Source of the DNA: Prorocentrum cordatum | Taxonomy: Eukaryota; Sar; Dinophyceae; Prorocentrales; Prorocentraceae | Reading direction: 5' to 3' | Length of the DNA stretch: 47,500 nucleotides | Assembly (NCBI GenBank): GCA_963575745.1 | Contig: CAUYUJ010018490.1 | Location: 1-47,500, forward strand | In this document: one piece after another, positions 1-8,863 of the stretch | How the letters are laid out: every line of letters begins with the position of its first letter | How positions within the stretch are numbered: position 1 is the stretch's first letter | Program-made: the position numbers and the translations under genes | The notes under the pieces: generated by a model | What the model saw: only the letters and a program-made list of their open reading frames with translations | Told to the model about the DNA's origin: nothing | The model's database searches: none

Positions 1-940
1 CCTCCTTTGTTTGGCCAGTGGACAGCCCCTCGGGCCGCACTGTGTCTTATCACCCGCACCAGAGGATGGCGTGTGGCTCCGTCATGAGGGAGCAGATTCC
101 AGCAGCCTGCGGCCCATCCCGCCGTCGTGCCTCTGCCTTTCGGGGGGTCTCGGCTGTTGCAGTGGGGTAATTCCGAATATTCCATGGATGAAAGGGAAGC
201 GTGCTGAATCTGTTAAGACGTGAGGGCGTACACATTCTTCCCAACGATAAACTGCAATTGGAACGCAGTCATGAGGCCCCAGCCAATCTCGAGCAGTGGC
301 GGACCGCCCTGACCCGCCTATAGGGTCGCCAAGCAGTGTGCTAAAAACATGATGTGGCTTGCGCCAAAAAATCGTTGAACCTTTCTGACCGAATTGTTTT
401 ATTCAAATGTATCGGCTTCATGCTCTTAGAACATTGTTCTGCTTTTAGAACCTACAGTCTGTTCCAAGAACATGTCGTGGTAGGCCTATAGGAATGCCCA
501 GACGGCCGGTACCTGCTCAAGAATCGACTCTAAGTTGAAGGGTGGGGCTCGCGCTGGACCGCGAGCCTCAAACCAGAGTGATGAAGGACGTCTTGGACCC
601 GATCAAGTAGATTGAGTAAATAGGGCGGCCGGGATCAACGAATATCACCACGCACTGGCAGATTATTGCAACACTGAGGCCAATCCCTGACGAAGGAACA
701 GGGGAAGGTGGGGGAGGATGGACAAGGAGGACCCCGGAGCCAGCGTTCCAGCCGCAGCTCTCGTCCTGGCGTGGCGGGATGGGCGTTGTCATTCTCCCTC
801 TCTTCCTCCCGTGCTTCGCTCCTACCCTCCCTTATCTATCACTCCTTGTTGGCGTGAGCGAGGGGGCCCCTGAGCGGAACGGGCCCTGGACCACGGCTCT
901 GGATCGGCTGTCCTTCTTGAGCCGTTTTGTCGCTGCCGCA
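1..940. other. Unassigned left-edge sequence
   Basis: No gene or repeat family could be recognised. Short open frames occur on both strands near the left edge (the longest about 70 codons), but they show no motif and no ATG start that stands out. Base composition from about 200 to 500 is more balanced than in the rest of the window. This could be the end of a gene lying to the left, which cannot be tested here. Confidence 0.3.
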
Positions 941-944
941 CAGG

Positions 945-1165
945 GTCCAGTTCGATTCGGCCGATTCGACTCGATGTCGACGTCGGCCGTCTCGATCCGA
1001 TTCTATTTAGATTTACCAGCGATTCGATGCGGCCCACTGCTTGCATGGCGTTGTTTTGCATCCTGGCGCGGCCGATACAATTCGATTCCGAATCCGTGCC
1101 GATGCGGCCCGATTCGACGCACATTCCGATTCGATCCTACTTGCCGACCTGATGTTGACCGAACA
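945..1165. repeat. Degenerate GATTCGA-rich repeat block 1
   Basis: The heptamer GATTCGA and near variants (GATCCGA, GATTCGG, CGATTCGA) recur many times at irregular spacing. A similar block lies at 21540-21725. The pattern resembles a decayed short-unit tandem repeat rather than coding sequence. Confidence 0.55.
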
Positions 1166-1589
1166 TGCCACGGGGTTAGGAAGCGCCCCGAGAGCCCTCA
1201 ACCAGCAAAGAGTTTCAGAGGACAATTTTCCCTCATGAGTTCTCTTCCTCACGGTGATCCCTCCCCCTCACTCTTCCGGACCATGCGTCCTCTAACCTTC
1301 TGCCCCTTGTTCGGCAGGATCTGAGTGGATTTCCTCGTGACCTGCGTACTCCACGAGTGTCGATGACTTCTTCCGCGCCTTCGTGGAGGTAGAGGCGGAG
1401 GCGGAGGGATCGTGGAGGTGGAAGGTGTGGAAGGTATGGGAGGCATGGAAGGCATGGCAGGTGGAGGCGGAGGGATCATATCTCCCCGCTGCTGCCGCCC
1501 ATGCGCCCCCGGAGCTGCGCGCGCCGCCCGCGGGCCGACAGGGCAGCGCCGGGGCAGGCATTCCGCGCCGCGCCTCACCCACCGCAGCC

Positions 1590-1740
1590 ACGCGCAGAGG
1601 GGGGTGGGGGGAGGGGGGAGGGCTCCTCAGAAGCACCCCTGCTTCGTAGAAGGCGCGGGCCTTGTCTCTAGATGCCAGGCCGGCGCCTTCTGAGGAGCAG
1701 CCTCCTTCTGAGAGGCCCTCCCCCCTCCCTCCGCCCCCTT
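1590..1740. repeat. Fold-back repeat family F, copy 1
   Basis: The two halves are imperfect reverse complements: a left arm containing CTCAGAAG, AGAAGGCGC and GGGCCT faces a right arm containing AGGCC, GCGCCTTCT and CTTCTGAGAGG, and G-rich and C-rich runs extend both arms. A related copy lies at 4738-4865. The terminal boundaries and any target-site duplication are unclear. Confidence 0.6.
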
Positions 1741-1891
1741 GTGCGCACCGCCAACCACCGCGGGGGGCGGGGGGCGCAGCGATGGCGGCCTGCGCCGACC
1801 CCGCGGCGGCGTGGGCGCTGCCGGCCGAGATGGCGGCCTGCGCGGCGCACGCCTGCGGGTCGCGGTTGCCGACGCCCGTGCCGTCCAGGAC

Positions 1892-2279
1892 TCGGCGGCG
1901 AGCGAGGGGGGGAGAGTGAGAGGGAGGGTAGGTTTTGTCCTCCTCCGCCTCCTCCTCCTCCTCTTTTTCCTTCTCCCCTCCTGCTCCCCCTCCTCTTTCT
2001 TCCCCTCCTCCTCCTCCTCCTCCTCCTCCTCCTCCTCCTGCCTCCTCCTCCTCCTCCTCCTCCTCCTCCTCCTCCTCCCAGTTCCCCTCCTCCTCCGCCT
2101 TCTCCTCCTCATTCTCCTCTTCCTCCTCGGAAGGCGGCGGGGCTTCTCGGAGGCCCTCGCGCCTGCCGAGGAGTGCCTGCGCCTTCGGGGAAGAGGCTCG
2201 GGCAGAGGGCTTCTCGGGAGGCTGGGGGACTTCCGAAGGCCTTCTCGCTTCCACTCTCCCCCCCCCAGCTCGCCGCCGA
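1892..2279. mobile_element. Family B inverted-repeat element, copy 1 (TCC-expanded)
   Basis: The left end reads TCGGCGGCGAGCGAGGGGGG and the right end is its complement, closing with GCTCGCCGCCGA. The element is flanked by a perfect 5-bp direct repeat AGGAC (1887-1891 and 2280-2284). The interior holds a long TCC/CTC expansion (about 1940-2125) followed by the CTTCTCGG and CTTCCGAAGG segments typical of this family. There is no transposase coding capacity, so it looks like a MITE-type non-autonomous element. Confidence 0.82.
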
Positions 2280-2378
2280 AGGACGCCGCCCGGCGTGGCG
2301 CACGCAGCAGCGGCGTCCTACGTCCCGCAGGCCACGGGGCTGCCCTACGCGAGCCGCGCGGCGGCCGCTGCGGCGGCC

Positions 2379-2575
2379 GCCTGCGCGACCGCCTCGGCGG
2401 CCCCGCCCTGGCCGCCGGCGGGGGCGTGGACGACGACCGCGCCGCGGGGGGCGGCCGCGGCCGCTCCAGCAGTCGCCTGCGCGACCGCCGCGGCGGCCCC
2501 GCCCCACTCGGCGGCAGGGGCGTGGACCGCGGCCGCGCCGCTGGGGGTGGCCTCCGCGGCGCCCGCGGCGGTGTG
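2379..2575. repeat. 96-bp tandem duplication in the Ala/Pro-rich frame
   Basis: The segment beginning GCCTGCGCGACCGCC recurs 96 bp later with few changes, and a third, more divergent unit follows. The period is a multiple of three, so the repeat adds a 32-residue unit to the Ala/Pro-rich frame. Confidence 0.6.
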
Positions 2576-2694
2576 CGCCGCGCCGGCGCAGGCCGTGGGG
2601 CCCTCGGCCTGCGCACCAGCCGCGGGGGGCTTCCCCGCGCGGGGCGCCGCGCCGCAGGCGCGAGGGGAGGGAAGGACAGGGGGGGCCTGCCACG

Positions 2695-3130
2695 GAGGGG
2701 CTCGTGGAGGCACGGGGGGCCTGCCACGGACGCGCGGAGGGCACCCTCGCTATCGCAGCCGGACCCCGCGGTGGGGAAGGAGGCCAGGCGCGAGGAGAGG
2801 GAAGGACAGGTGGGGGTGCTCGGCACAGAGTTAGGGGAACAAGAAGTGGCATAGACATAAAAACTCGGAGGTCCGCGCGGATTTCTCGGATCGGCGCTGG
2901 GGACTTCCTGCAGCGCCTCCGGCGCCGCCCCTAGCGCGCTCCGCGCGCCAGGGAGGGGGGTCCAGCGCCGACCCGAGAAATCCGCGCGGACCTCCGAGTT
3001 TTATGTTTATGCCACTGTTTGTTCCCCTGAGAGTTGCTCGTGGAGGCACGGGAGACGGCCCGAATGCGCGGAGGGCACCCTCGCTTCGCAGCTGGACCCC
3101 GAGGTGGGGAAGGAGGCCAGGGGAGGAGTG
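2695..3130. repeat. Direct repeat flanking a family A element
   Basis: About 100 bp beginning GCTCGTGGAGGCACGGG (near 2699) recur at about 3036, with the shared stretches GCGCGGAGGGCACCCTCGCT and GGTGGGGAAGGAGGCCAG. The family A element at 2832-3029 lies between the two copies. Confidence 0.65.
2832..3029. mobile_element. Family A fold-back element, copy 1
   Basis: Near-perfect terminal arms of about 60 bp carry AGGGGAACA, GGCATA, ACATAAAA, CTCGGAGGTCCGCGCGG and ATTTCTCGG, with the reverse complement on the right. A second, inner GC hairpin follows (GCGCCTCCGGCGC). The flanking direct repeat is AGAGT (2827-2831 and 3030-3034). The element has no coding capacity. Confidence 0.8.
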
Positions 3131-3173
3131 GGAGGGGAAGGAGGCAGAGGAGAGGAGGCGCGGAAGGAAGAGG

Positions 3174-3207
<34 letters not shown>

Positions 3208-4737
3208 GCACGAGGAACGGGAGGACGAGGAGCAGGAGAAGCTCGAGCATCAAGAGGAGCAGGGGAATGATGAAGAAGCAGAGGGAGAGAAGCAGGGTGA
3301 GGATGAGGATTTTTTTTGTTGTCCGACGGGACGATCGTTGTCGATAGAGCTCAGCCCAGCTAGTGAGCAATCAGTTTTTTTATTATCGGGTGACTCCTCT
3401 GGAATCCTGGATTGCACAGGCCTGAAGACCAGCTCCGAGGCCCTGAAAGGAGATCAGCAACGACGGAAGAGGCTGAAGTGGCACGGGAGAAAAGAGATGC
3501 CGGAATCATGCTCGGGCTTGCATTTCGGCAATATGTTGCTAAACAGGATAGTCGACGCGCAGTCATGGTACACGAGGCGAGGCGTGCATACTAATTGGTG
3601 CGCGTGCTTCAGGATCGTGCTCTCTTTTTGACAATGGTGGCTTTGCGCTGAACAGGAGGCACGCGGAGAGTATTCTTCGACAGGCGGTGCTCATAGTATC
3701 TGGTGTGTAACGCCTTGTGCCTGCTTTTTGTGCCAGGGGCAGGGACCGCATGGACCTTGGCTGGCGTCCACCCGACAGGAGAAAGGGGCGCCTGCTTCAC
3801 ACGAAGCAGAAGCATGGCGAAGAGGAGAAGGGAGAGGAGGACGACGATGACGGTGACGACGATAGCGACCGTGACGGCGAGGGGGGAGAAGCGGAGGGAG
3901 CGAGGGGAGGGCATAACCATTGAGGCAGGTGCACGCCTGTTGGCCTGTTGGTATTCGTGTGCAGTTTCGATTATCGTCATGGTGCCTCTGTGTTAACAGC
4001 GTTGAACTTCGTATTTTCATGAGCAGCCCCTTCGATCATGGATTGGTGGAGGTCAGGAGGGGGCCACTGGAAAGGGATGGGGAGGGGGGGAAGGGGCAGG
4101 GGAAGCCACCAGAGGCCTCCCGAGAGGACCCCCCGAAAAGCGCTCCCGGGAGAGCAGCGTGGCGTCTCCGACCTCCGCCGGCCCCCCCGAACGACGACGA
4201 CGGCCCAGACGCCCGGCGCTCCGATTCTTCTGCTTGCGCGGGCGCCGGGGCACCCTCCTGGCGTGCAGGAACCAATTCACTCGCATGTGTGCATCAGCTA
4301 CCCTGGCCGTTTGCAGTCAGCTCAGCCAGCTCAGCGTCAGCCTGCGGCCTCGGCGGTAGGTTCTGATTCCGGGCTCGGCCGCTGTGCTCTTAGTAGGCTA
4401 GCGCGTTGCTAATTTGACAGGCCCCTGGCCCGGACCTCTCAGCTCGGCGACTGCGATTCAGCGTCCGCCCGCGACAAAAAAGGCGCCGGCACCCGGCCCC
4501 TCTCGAAGCCCTTCCCTTGAGCCAGGCGCAGAGGGGGGCAGGGAGAGGGGGGAAGGCCGAGGCGGGAATATTTCTCCACTTCCACCGCCTGGAGGGTCAG
4601 CTGTCGGAGCCTCGGCGGGCGGTGGGTATGGACACGTTCGGGCCCCCGGGGGCCGAGATATATCCATGTCCACCGCCCGCTGGGGCACCAGGGCGTCGGG
4701 TCGCAGTCGGCGGGTATATGGACAAACCCCCGCCTCG
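3130..4737. other. No recognisable gene; purine-rich and CAG-repeat sequence
   Basis: A short CAG run lies at about 3183-3210 inside an AGG-rich stretch. The rest (3330-4735) has small open frames on both strands without motifs. A GC palindrome centred near 4650 (CGGGCCCCCGGGGGCCG) is the only local structure noted. Confidence 0.3.
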
Positions 4738-4865
4738 CAGGAAGGCTTCTTAGAAACACCCCGGCTTCCTAGCAGGTGCGGGCCTTCTCTATGGCCGTGA
4801 GGCCGGCGCCTTTCTAAGGAGCGGCCTGTTTCTAAGCAGCCTCCCCCCTCCCCCTTTTATCTCCC
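4738..4865. repeat. Fold-back repeat family F, copy 2
   Basis: This copy aligns with 1600-1735: GCTTCTTAGAAACACCCC and GCGGGCCTTCTC on the left, and GGCCGGCGCCTTTCTAAGGA and GTTTCTAAGCAGCC on the right. The arms are mutually complementary. The left arm lacks the G-rich extension of copy 1. Confidence 0.55.
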
Positions 4866-5009
4866 CCCCTATCTCCCCCTTGTGTTCGCCGCGAATCCTC
4901 CTCGGGGGCGACGAGAGGCGCGAACACGGCTCAGGGGCGGGCGTTATACGCATTCGTCGGGGAGCCTCGCCGAAGGCAGGGATAATCGGCGCGCCAGGAT
5001 GCATGTTTT

Positions 5010-5190
5010 TTAGCAGGGGAAACAACACACGGACACAAGGAAACATTGATTCCCTGGAACATATGGGAAATGATAGGAAGTGGGGGGGAAGACGAACACC
5101 CAGAACATATATGGGAACATAATGTTGGGAATTTAGGGAGTTGTGTGCATTTGTTTGGGTGTCCCTGGGGGGCCCGTCAGTACTGCCTTC
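5010..5190. repeat. Family D interspersed repeat, copy 1
   Basis: This copy shares ACACACGGACACAA, then TCCC..GAA..ATGGGAAA, then GGAAGTGGGGGGGAAGAC and CCAGAACATATA with other copies at 10003-10158 and 13712-13918 and with the 155-bp units at 17.65-18.1 kb. Its ends (GGACAC near the left, GTGTCCC near the right) suggest weak terminal inverted repeats. Confidence 0.6.
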
Positions 5191-5235
5191 CCCCTTCGCC
5201 CCCCTCGTCGCCCACGCCCCCTCTGGGGACGGTCT

Positions 5236-5412
5236 TCGAAGAAGGAAAGACACGCCACAAACAGAATGTTTTGGCGTTCCGCGCGGATTTCTTGGATCCG
5301 CGCTGGGCCTTCCTGGGCGGCGCCTCCGGCGCCGCCCCTGGCGCGCTCCAGATCCAAGAAATCCGCGCGGAGCGCCAGCATTTTATGTTTGGGCGTTTGT
5401 TTCATTCCATGG
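5236..5412. mobile_element. Family A fold-back element, copy 2
   Basis: The left arm has TCGAAGAAGG...TTTTGGCG and CCGCGCGGATTTCTTGGATC. The right arm has GATCCAAGAAATCCGCGCGG, GCGCCAGCA and TTTATGTTTG. The core hairpin GGCGGCGCCTCCGGCGCCGCC is present. No convincing target-site duplication was found. Confidence 0.75.
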
Positions 5413-5560
5413 TGAAGTCGGCTTGTCCCTCTACAGGAGGAGTGTTCAAAAGTCGTTATACAATAGTCTGGGGACGAGGTTTTGACCAGTTTTGACCAGT
5501 TGGGGGTATTTTCTGTTTGGGCTTACTTTTCGTCCCAAATCCCCCAGTAGGAGGATCGGG
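5413..5560. repeat. Interspersed repeat G, copy 1
   Basis: The sequence with CTTGTCCCTCTACAGGAGGA, ATAGTCTGGGGACG, TTTTGACCA and TCGTCCCAAATCCCCC aligns in the same order with 19735-19890 (CCTGTCCTTCGACAGGAGGA, ATAGTCAGGGGACG, TTTGACCA, TCGTCCAACATCCCCC). A shorter match occurs at about 20845-20900. Confidence 0.5.
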
Positions 5561-5565
5561 CCGAA

Positions 5566-5750
5566 CGAAAGGGGGGGATAGGGAAAGGGGGGTTACGAAA
5601 TCTGCTGCATGCAGTTGGTTTCGGCCCCGCCGCCGGGCCCATTCCTCGATACATGGGCTCCTCATGGGCGCCTCCCGGCGCCGGGAGAATCAGAGACGCG
5701 AGCTGATTCTCAGCCCCCGCTTTGCTATCCCCCTCTTTCGCCCGGCCCGA
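5566..5750. mobile_element. Family C inverted-repeat element, copy 1
   Basis: Terminal inverted repeats read TCGGGCCGAACGAAAG on the left and CTTTCGCCCGGCCCGA on the right, each followed inward by a GGGGGATAG-type or CTATCCCCC-type stretch. The flanking 5-bp direct repeat is GAGGA (5561-5565 and 5751-5755). The interior is almost identical by eye to the copy at 22050-22245, including ACGAAATCTGCTGCATGCAG. There is no coding capacity. Confidence 0.85.
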
Positions 5751-5899
5751 GAGGACACGCCCGACCCGATTCTAGGGTGTCCCCCGTCCCGACCCGTGGT
5801 CTCCGGTGGCGGCCCCCGAGGCCTGGGGGGGCCTTGGCCGCCAGGGGCCGAGAGGCGTTGGCGGCGGGCCTGCCGCCTCGAACGCCTGCTGCGAGACGC

Positions 5900-6110
5900 C
5901 TCGAACGGTTTTTTTTGGGGGGAAGGGCGGCGGTGACGACGCTCGATCTTCGGGGTAAGCAGAGAGAGAGAGAGAGAGAGAGAGACAGGGACAGAGAGAG
6001 AGAGAGAGAGAGAGACCGGGACAGGGACAGAGAAAGACGGAGCAGAGAGAGGGAGAGAGACCGAGGGAGAGAGAGGGAGAGAGATCGGACAAGCAGACGG
6101 GCGTCCCGTC
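5900..6110. repeat. GA microsatellite mosaic
   Basis: (GA)n runs interrupted by CAGGGACAG and GACCGGGACAG cover about 5960-6090, preceded by a G/T-rich stretch. The open frames here are Arg/Glu or Leu/Ser low-complexity artefacts. Confidence 0.8.
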
Positions 6111-6473
6111 GCGGCCTGCTACTGCGGTAGCGGAGGCCGCCGACGCACTTTTGGCGGTGGTGTTGCACCTGAAAGTACGGGGAGGTTCGAAACATCCACA
6201 CCCCGGCGCACGGCGACTGAAGCAAGTGACAGGGTGCTGAGCAGGCGATGCACCACGTCTCTCGGCGCCCCGCGGGGGGGAAAGGGCACAGGTCGGCGAA
6301 GCCCCGGTTGGCGGCTGGGGGACAAAGGCTTGGCCGCTGAGCGGCTTGCGATCGACGGGGCGTCCCCCTCCGCCGCAGCCAGGACCAGATGACGCGAGTC
6401 AGCGATAGAGATAAAGAGACAAAGAGAGAGAGAGGAAACAAAAAAGTAAAGAGAGAGGGAAAGGATACTCACA

Positions 6474-6475
<2 letters not shown>

Positions 6476-6507
<32 letters not shown>

Positions 6508-6720
6508 TTACATATACATATACATATGCATATACATATACATATACATATACAAATACACATACATACACATACACATACATGCATGCATGCATGCATA
6601 CATACACACATACACACATACACACAGACATACATATACATATACATATACATTTATACATGCATACATACATGCATAAAGAAAGAGAGAGAGAGAGAGA
6701 GACAGGCAGAAAGAGACAGG
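6476..6720. repeat. TA, CATA and CATG microsatellites
   Basis: (TA)n at 6476-6505 is followed by CATA and CACA variants and CATG units to about 6680, then a GA run to 6715. Confidence 0.85.
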
Positions 6721-6798
6721 GAGATGGCCCGAAGTCGCGCGTGTCCGCGCCGGCGCCCGGCAAACAAGCGGTTGGCGCGCCGAGCCTTTGTGGTCAAG

Positions 6799-6927
6799 TG
6801 TTGCGCGGTGTAGTTGTTGAGCCCGGGGGGGCCCATGCAGGAGATAGATGATGTGTGCATTCATGCAGTTGTGTCCGTGGGTCTTCGCTGCTCCAGCGAA
6901 GCAAAACATGTTTTCATGATCGCTACA
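6799..6927 (+). repeat. Putative 5' LTR
   Basis: A 129-bp block starting TGTTGCGCGGTGTAGTTG and ending CTACA recurs as a diverged direct repeat at 11071-11192, on the far side of the coding region. TG...CA termini and a following PBS-like sequence fit an LTR. It would be short for a copia element, and the outer boundary rests on the TG and the match alone. Confidence 0.6.
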
Positions 6928-6940
6928 TGGCAGCGGAGCC
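6928..6940 (+). other. Putative primer-binding site
   Basis: TGGCAGCGGAGCC directly follows the LTR-terminal CA. It begins TGG, complementary to a tRNA 3' CCA end, and resembles the initiator-Met-type sites used by many copia elements (TGGTATCAGAGCC), with three differences. Confidence 0.5.
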
Positions 6941-7008
6941 TGTTTTGCCCTGATCCACGGGACCTGGGTTCACGCAGTTTTTCGCCTCCAGCAGCCCTGG
7001 CGTGTGCC

Positions 7009-7836
7009 ATGGCAGATGTCGTCGACGTGCGGACGGACATGAGGCTGCAGCGGTTCGACGGCACGGGCGAGCGCTGGGGAGACTGGCGCTTGAAGTTCGA
7101 GGCCTACACGGCGCCCCCTGGGTTCGAGGACCTGATGATGGCGGCGGCGGCGAGCAGGAATCCCGTCACCAACGACCAGCTCGGTGAGAGAGTGGTTCAG
7201 ATCAGCGCGAGGCTGTGGCACCTGCTGATCACGTGGTGCGACGGCAAGGCCATGGGCGTGGTCAAGCTCGCGCGCAAGAGCGGTTTGGAGGCCTGGAGGT
7301 AGCTGAAGGTAAAGTGAGAGACCAGGGCGGGGAACCGGTGGACGGCCATGCTTCACTTCATTCTGAGTCCGCAGGACAAGTGGGCCAAGGATCGCGAAGC
7401 GGGGGTCGATTTCCTTCAAACCTTCACAGCCTGGGAAGCGATCGTGGCCGAGTACACGGATCAGAGTGGAGAGGTTGTGTCGGACAACGTCCGAGTCAGC
7501 GTGTTGTTGGAGCACGCGCCGGAGGCCTATCGCGAGGCGCTGTGTCAGGCCCCTGAGGATGTCAAGCTCACGTTCGCGGCGGCCCGCAGCCACATCCGAG
7601 GTTGCTACAACCAGGGCCGCACCTTCAACGCTGTCGACACTGGCACGGGCTTCGGTCCGACGCAGGTGGGCGCCGTGACCTACGGCGGCAAGGCTGGTGG
7701 CAAGGTTGGCGGCAAGCTCGGCAAGCACGGCAAGAAAGGTGGGAAGTGCAATGGCAAGGGTGACAAGGCAAAGAGGGAGACGAAGGACGGAGGTAAGACA
7801 GGAGCTGGGCGCGGAGGCCAGCCGAGTGGCCACTGA
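7009..7836 (+). pseudogene. copia gag-like (capsid) pseudogene
   Basis: The ATG at 7009 (MADVVDVR) starts a Gag-type frame with an early RFDGTGERWGDW motif, comparable to the F-x-G-x2-x-W start of copia gag polyproteins. In the same frame there is a TAG at 7300 and a TGA at 7315. The frame then continues with KWAKDREAGVDFLQTF, LLEHAPEAYREALCQAPED and SHIRGCYNQGRTFN, followed by a Gly/Lys-rich basic tail to a TGA at 7834. Gag would form the particle that packages the element RNA. Frame continuity across the stops argues for one decayed gene rather than two. Identity is firm at family level; the exact start is inferred from the distance to the PBS. Confidence 0.75.
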
Positions 7837-8225
7837 GCTGGCAACGCCCACTTCGACGGCGAGTGCAGCTAGCACAAGTGGGGCCACAAGCGGGTCGACT
7901 GCTTCAAGCGGCTCCACGACGAGAAGGCCTCGCAGCAGCTTGCTGGAGGCGCGAGGGCGGTCTCGGACGCAGCCGCGCCCTCGGCGTCGGGAGCGGTCGC
8001 AGCGGCTGCCGGCTACCACGGCGAAGCGTGCGAGGACGGCGAGGCCTGGGTCTTCGCAATCACCGCCAGGGGGCAGGGCGCCGCTGCGAAGGTCGGCGGC
8101 TCGGTGCTGATCGACTCGGGCAGCGACGACCACCTGTGTAGACCGAAGTTCGTCCCCGACGCCACTGCGGAGGCTCCGAAGACCCCGAAACTGTTCGACG
8201 CGCTGCGCAAGCCGCTACCGACGGC
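7837..8225 (+). pseudogene. copia zinc knuckle relic and aspartic protease
   Basis: This continues in the gag frame after the TGA at 7834. A CCHC-type knuckle is recognisable as GECS(stop)HKWGHKRVDC: the TAG at 7870 sits where the second Cys would be, and one position appears lost. About 70 residues later comes the retroviral-type protease active site LIDSGSDDHLC, with the catalytic Asp codon at 8110 in the D-S-G triad. The protease would cut the polyprotein. The frame shifts at about 8225, after which the next frame (ADFPAADVNDDLLSMGKL) carries the rest of the protease domain. An internal Ala-rich stretch separates knuckle and protease. Confidence 0.72.
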
Positions 8226-8863
8226 GGGCCGAGGCAGAGGGCGCGAAGGCGACGGCAGACTTCCCGGCGGCCGACGTGAACGACGACCTGCTGAGCATGG
8301 GGAAGTTGCCTTCATCTGGAGCATGGAAGCTCCCGCCGGCCGGCGGGCAGGAGCAGCAGGCGCAGCGGCTGGGGCTGCAGCCGGCACCCTGGCCGCCGCC
8401 AGCGCCTCAGGAAGGCGGGGCGGCACCAGCTCAGCCTCAGGCACAGCTGGCAGCGCAGCCAGCGCCAGCAGAGCAGCCGATCCAGGCCAAAATTTCTGGA
8501 GCCCACCGGGGGCTTGCCGCGCCAGGTCTGCCCGCGGCGAGCGACCAGGCCACGGGGGCGCCTGCGTTGGCGGCCCAGCGAGAGATCTCGCCAGCAGCGG
8601 AGGCAGCCGAGGGCAAGCGGGCCCGAGTGGCAGCGGCCCACGCCGTCGACGCAGGCAGCCTCGACGACGCCGCCGACGTCTTCTGGGAGGGGGCCCCCGA
8701 GGAGGCGCAGGGCCCGAGCGAGAGCATGTTCGACGGGGCCCCGCAGGACGGGCTGGATTCGCGGCTCACCGAGAAGCACTTGCAGAGCCTCCTCGACCAC
8801 AGAGTCGGCGAGGACATCCAGGAGCCGGAGGCGGCCAGGATGAAGCACGTCACCACGCGCTGA
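8226..8863 (+). pseudogene. copia pol: protease tail and linker, integrase missing
   Basis: After the frameshift the +2 frame stays open to a TGA at 8861. It begins with the protease C-terminal part (VNDDLLSMGKL), passes through a Gln/Pro/Ala-rich stretch, and ends with DGLDSRLTEKHLQSLLDH and EAARMKHVTTR, which lead into RT. Only about 0.6 kb separates protease from RT. I see neither the HHCC zinc-binding motif nor a D-D-35-E integrase core, both of which a copia pol should hold here. An internal deletion of integrase is the simplest reading; extreme divergence is the alternative. Confidence 0.6.

Larger units (their letters stand above)
1782..2834 (+). pseudogene. Ala/Pro-rich reading frame interrupted by a family B element
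   Basis: An ATG at 1782 opens an Ala-rich frame that reaches the left end of an inverted-repeat element at 1892 and soon meets a TGA inside it (1917-1919). The frame resumes beyond the element at 2285. The element plus one 5-bp duplication is 393 bp, exactly 131 codons, so removing them leaves a single frame. That frame continues as Ala/Pro/Gly-rich sequence with a 32-residue internal repeat (see 2379-2575) until a TAG formed by the first bases of a family A element at 2832. No family was recognised. High GC leaves several frames open here on both strands, so coding status is an inference supported mainly by the frame match across the insertion. Confidence 0.35.

Noticed and set aside
11-244. 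Overlapping short frames on both strands at the left edge
   Set aside because: Neither has an ATG context, motif or supporting neighbour; they may belong to a gene outside the window, but that cannot be shown.
6130-6215. tRNA-like T-arm at GGTTCGAAAC
   Set aside because: The stem has a mismatch, and no matching acceptor, D-arm or anticodon arm lies at the right distance.
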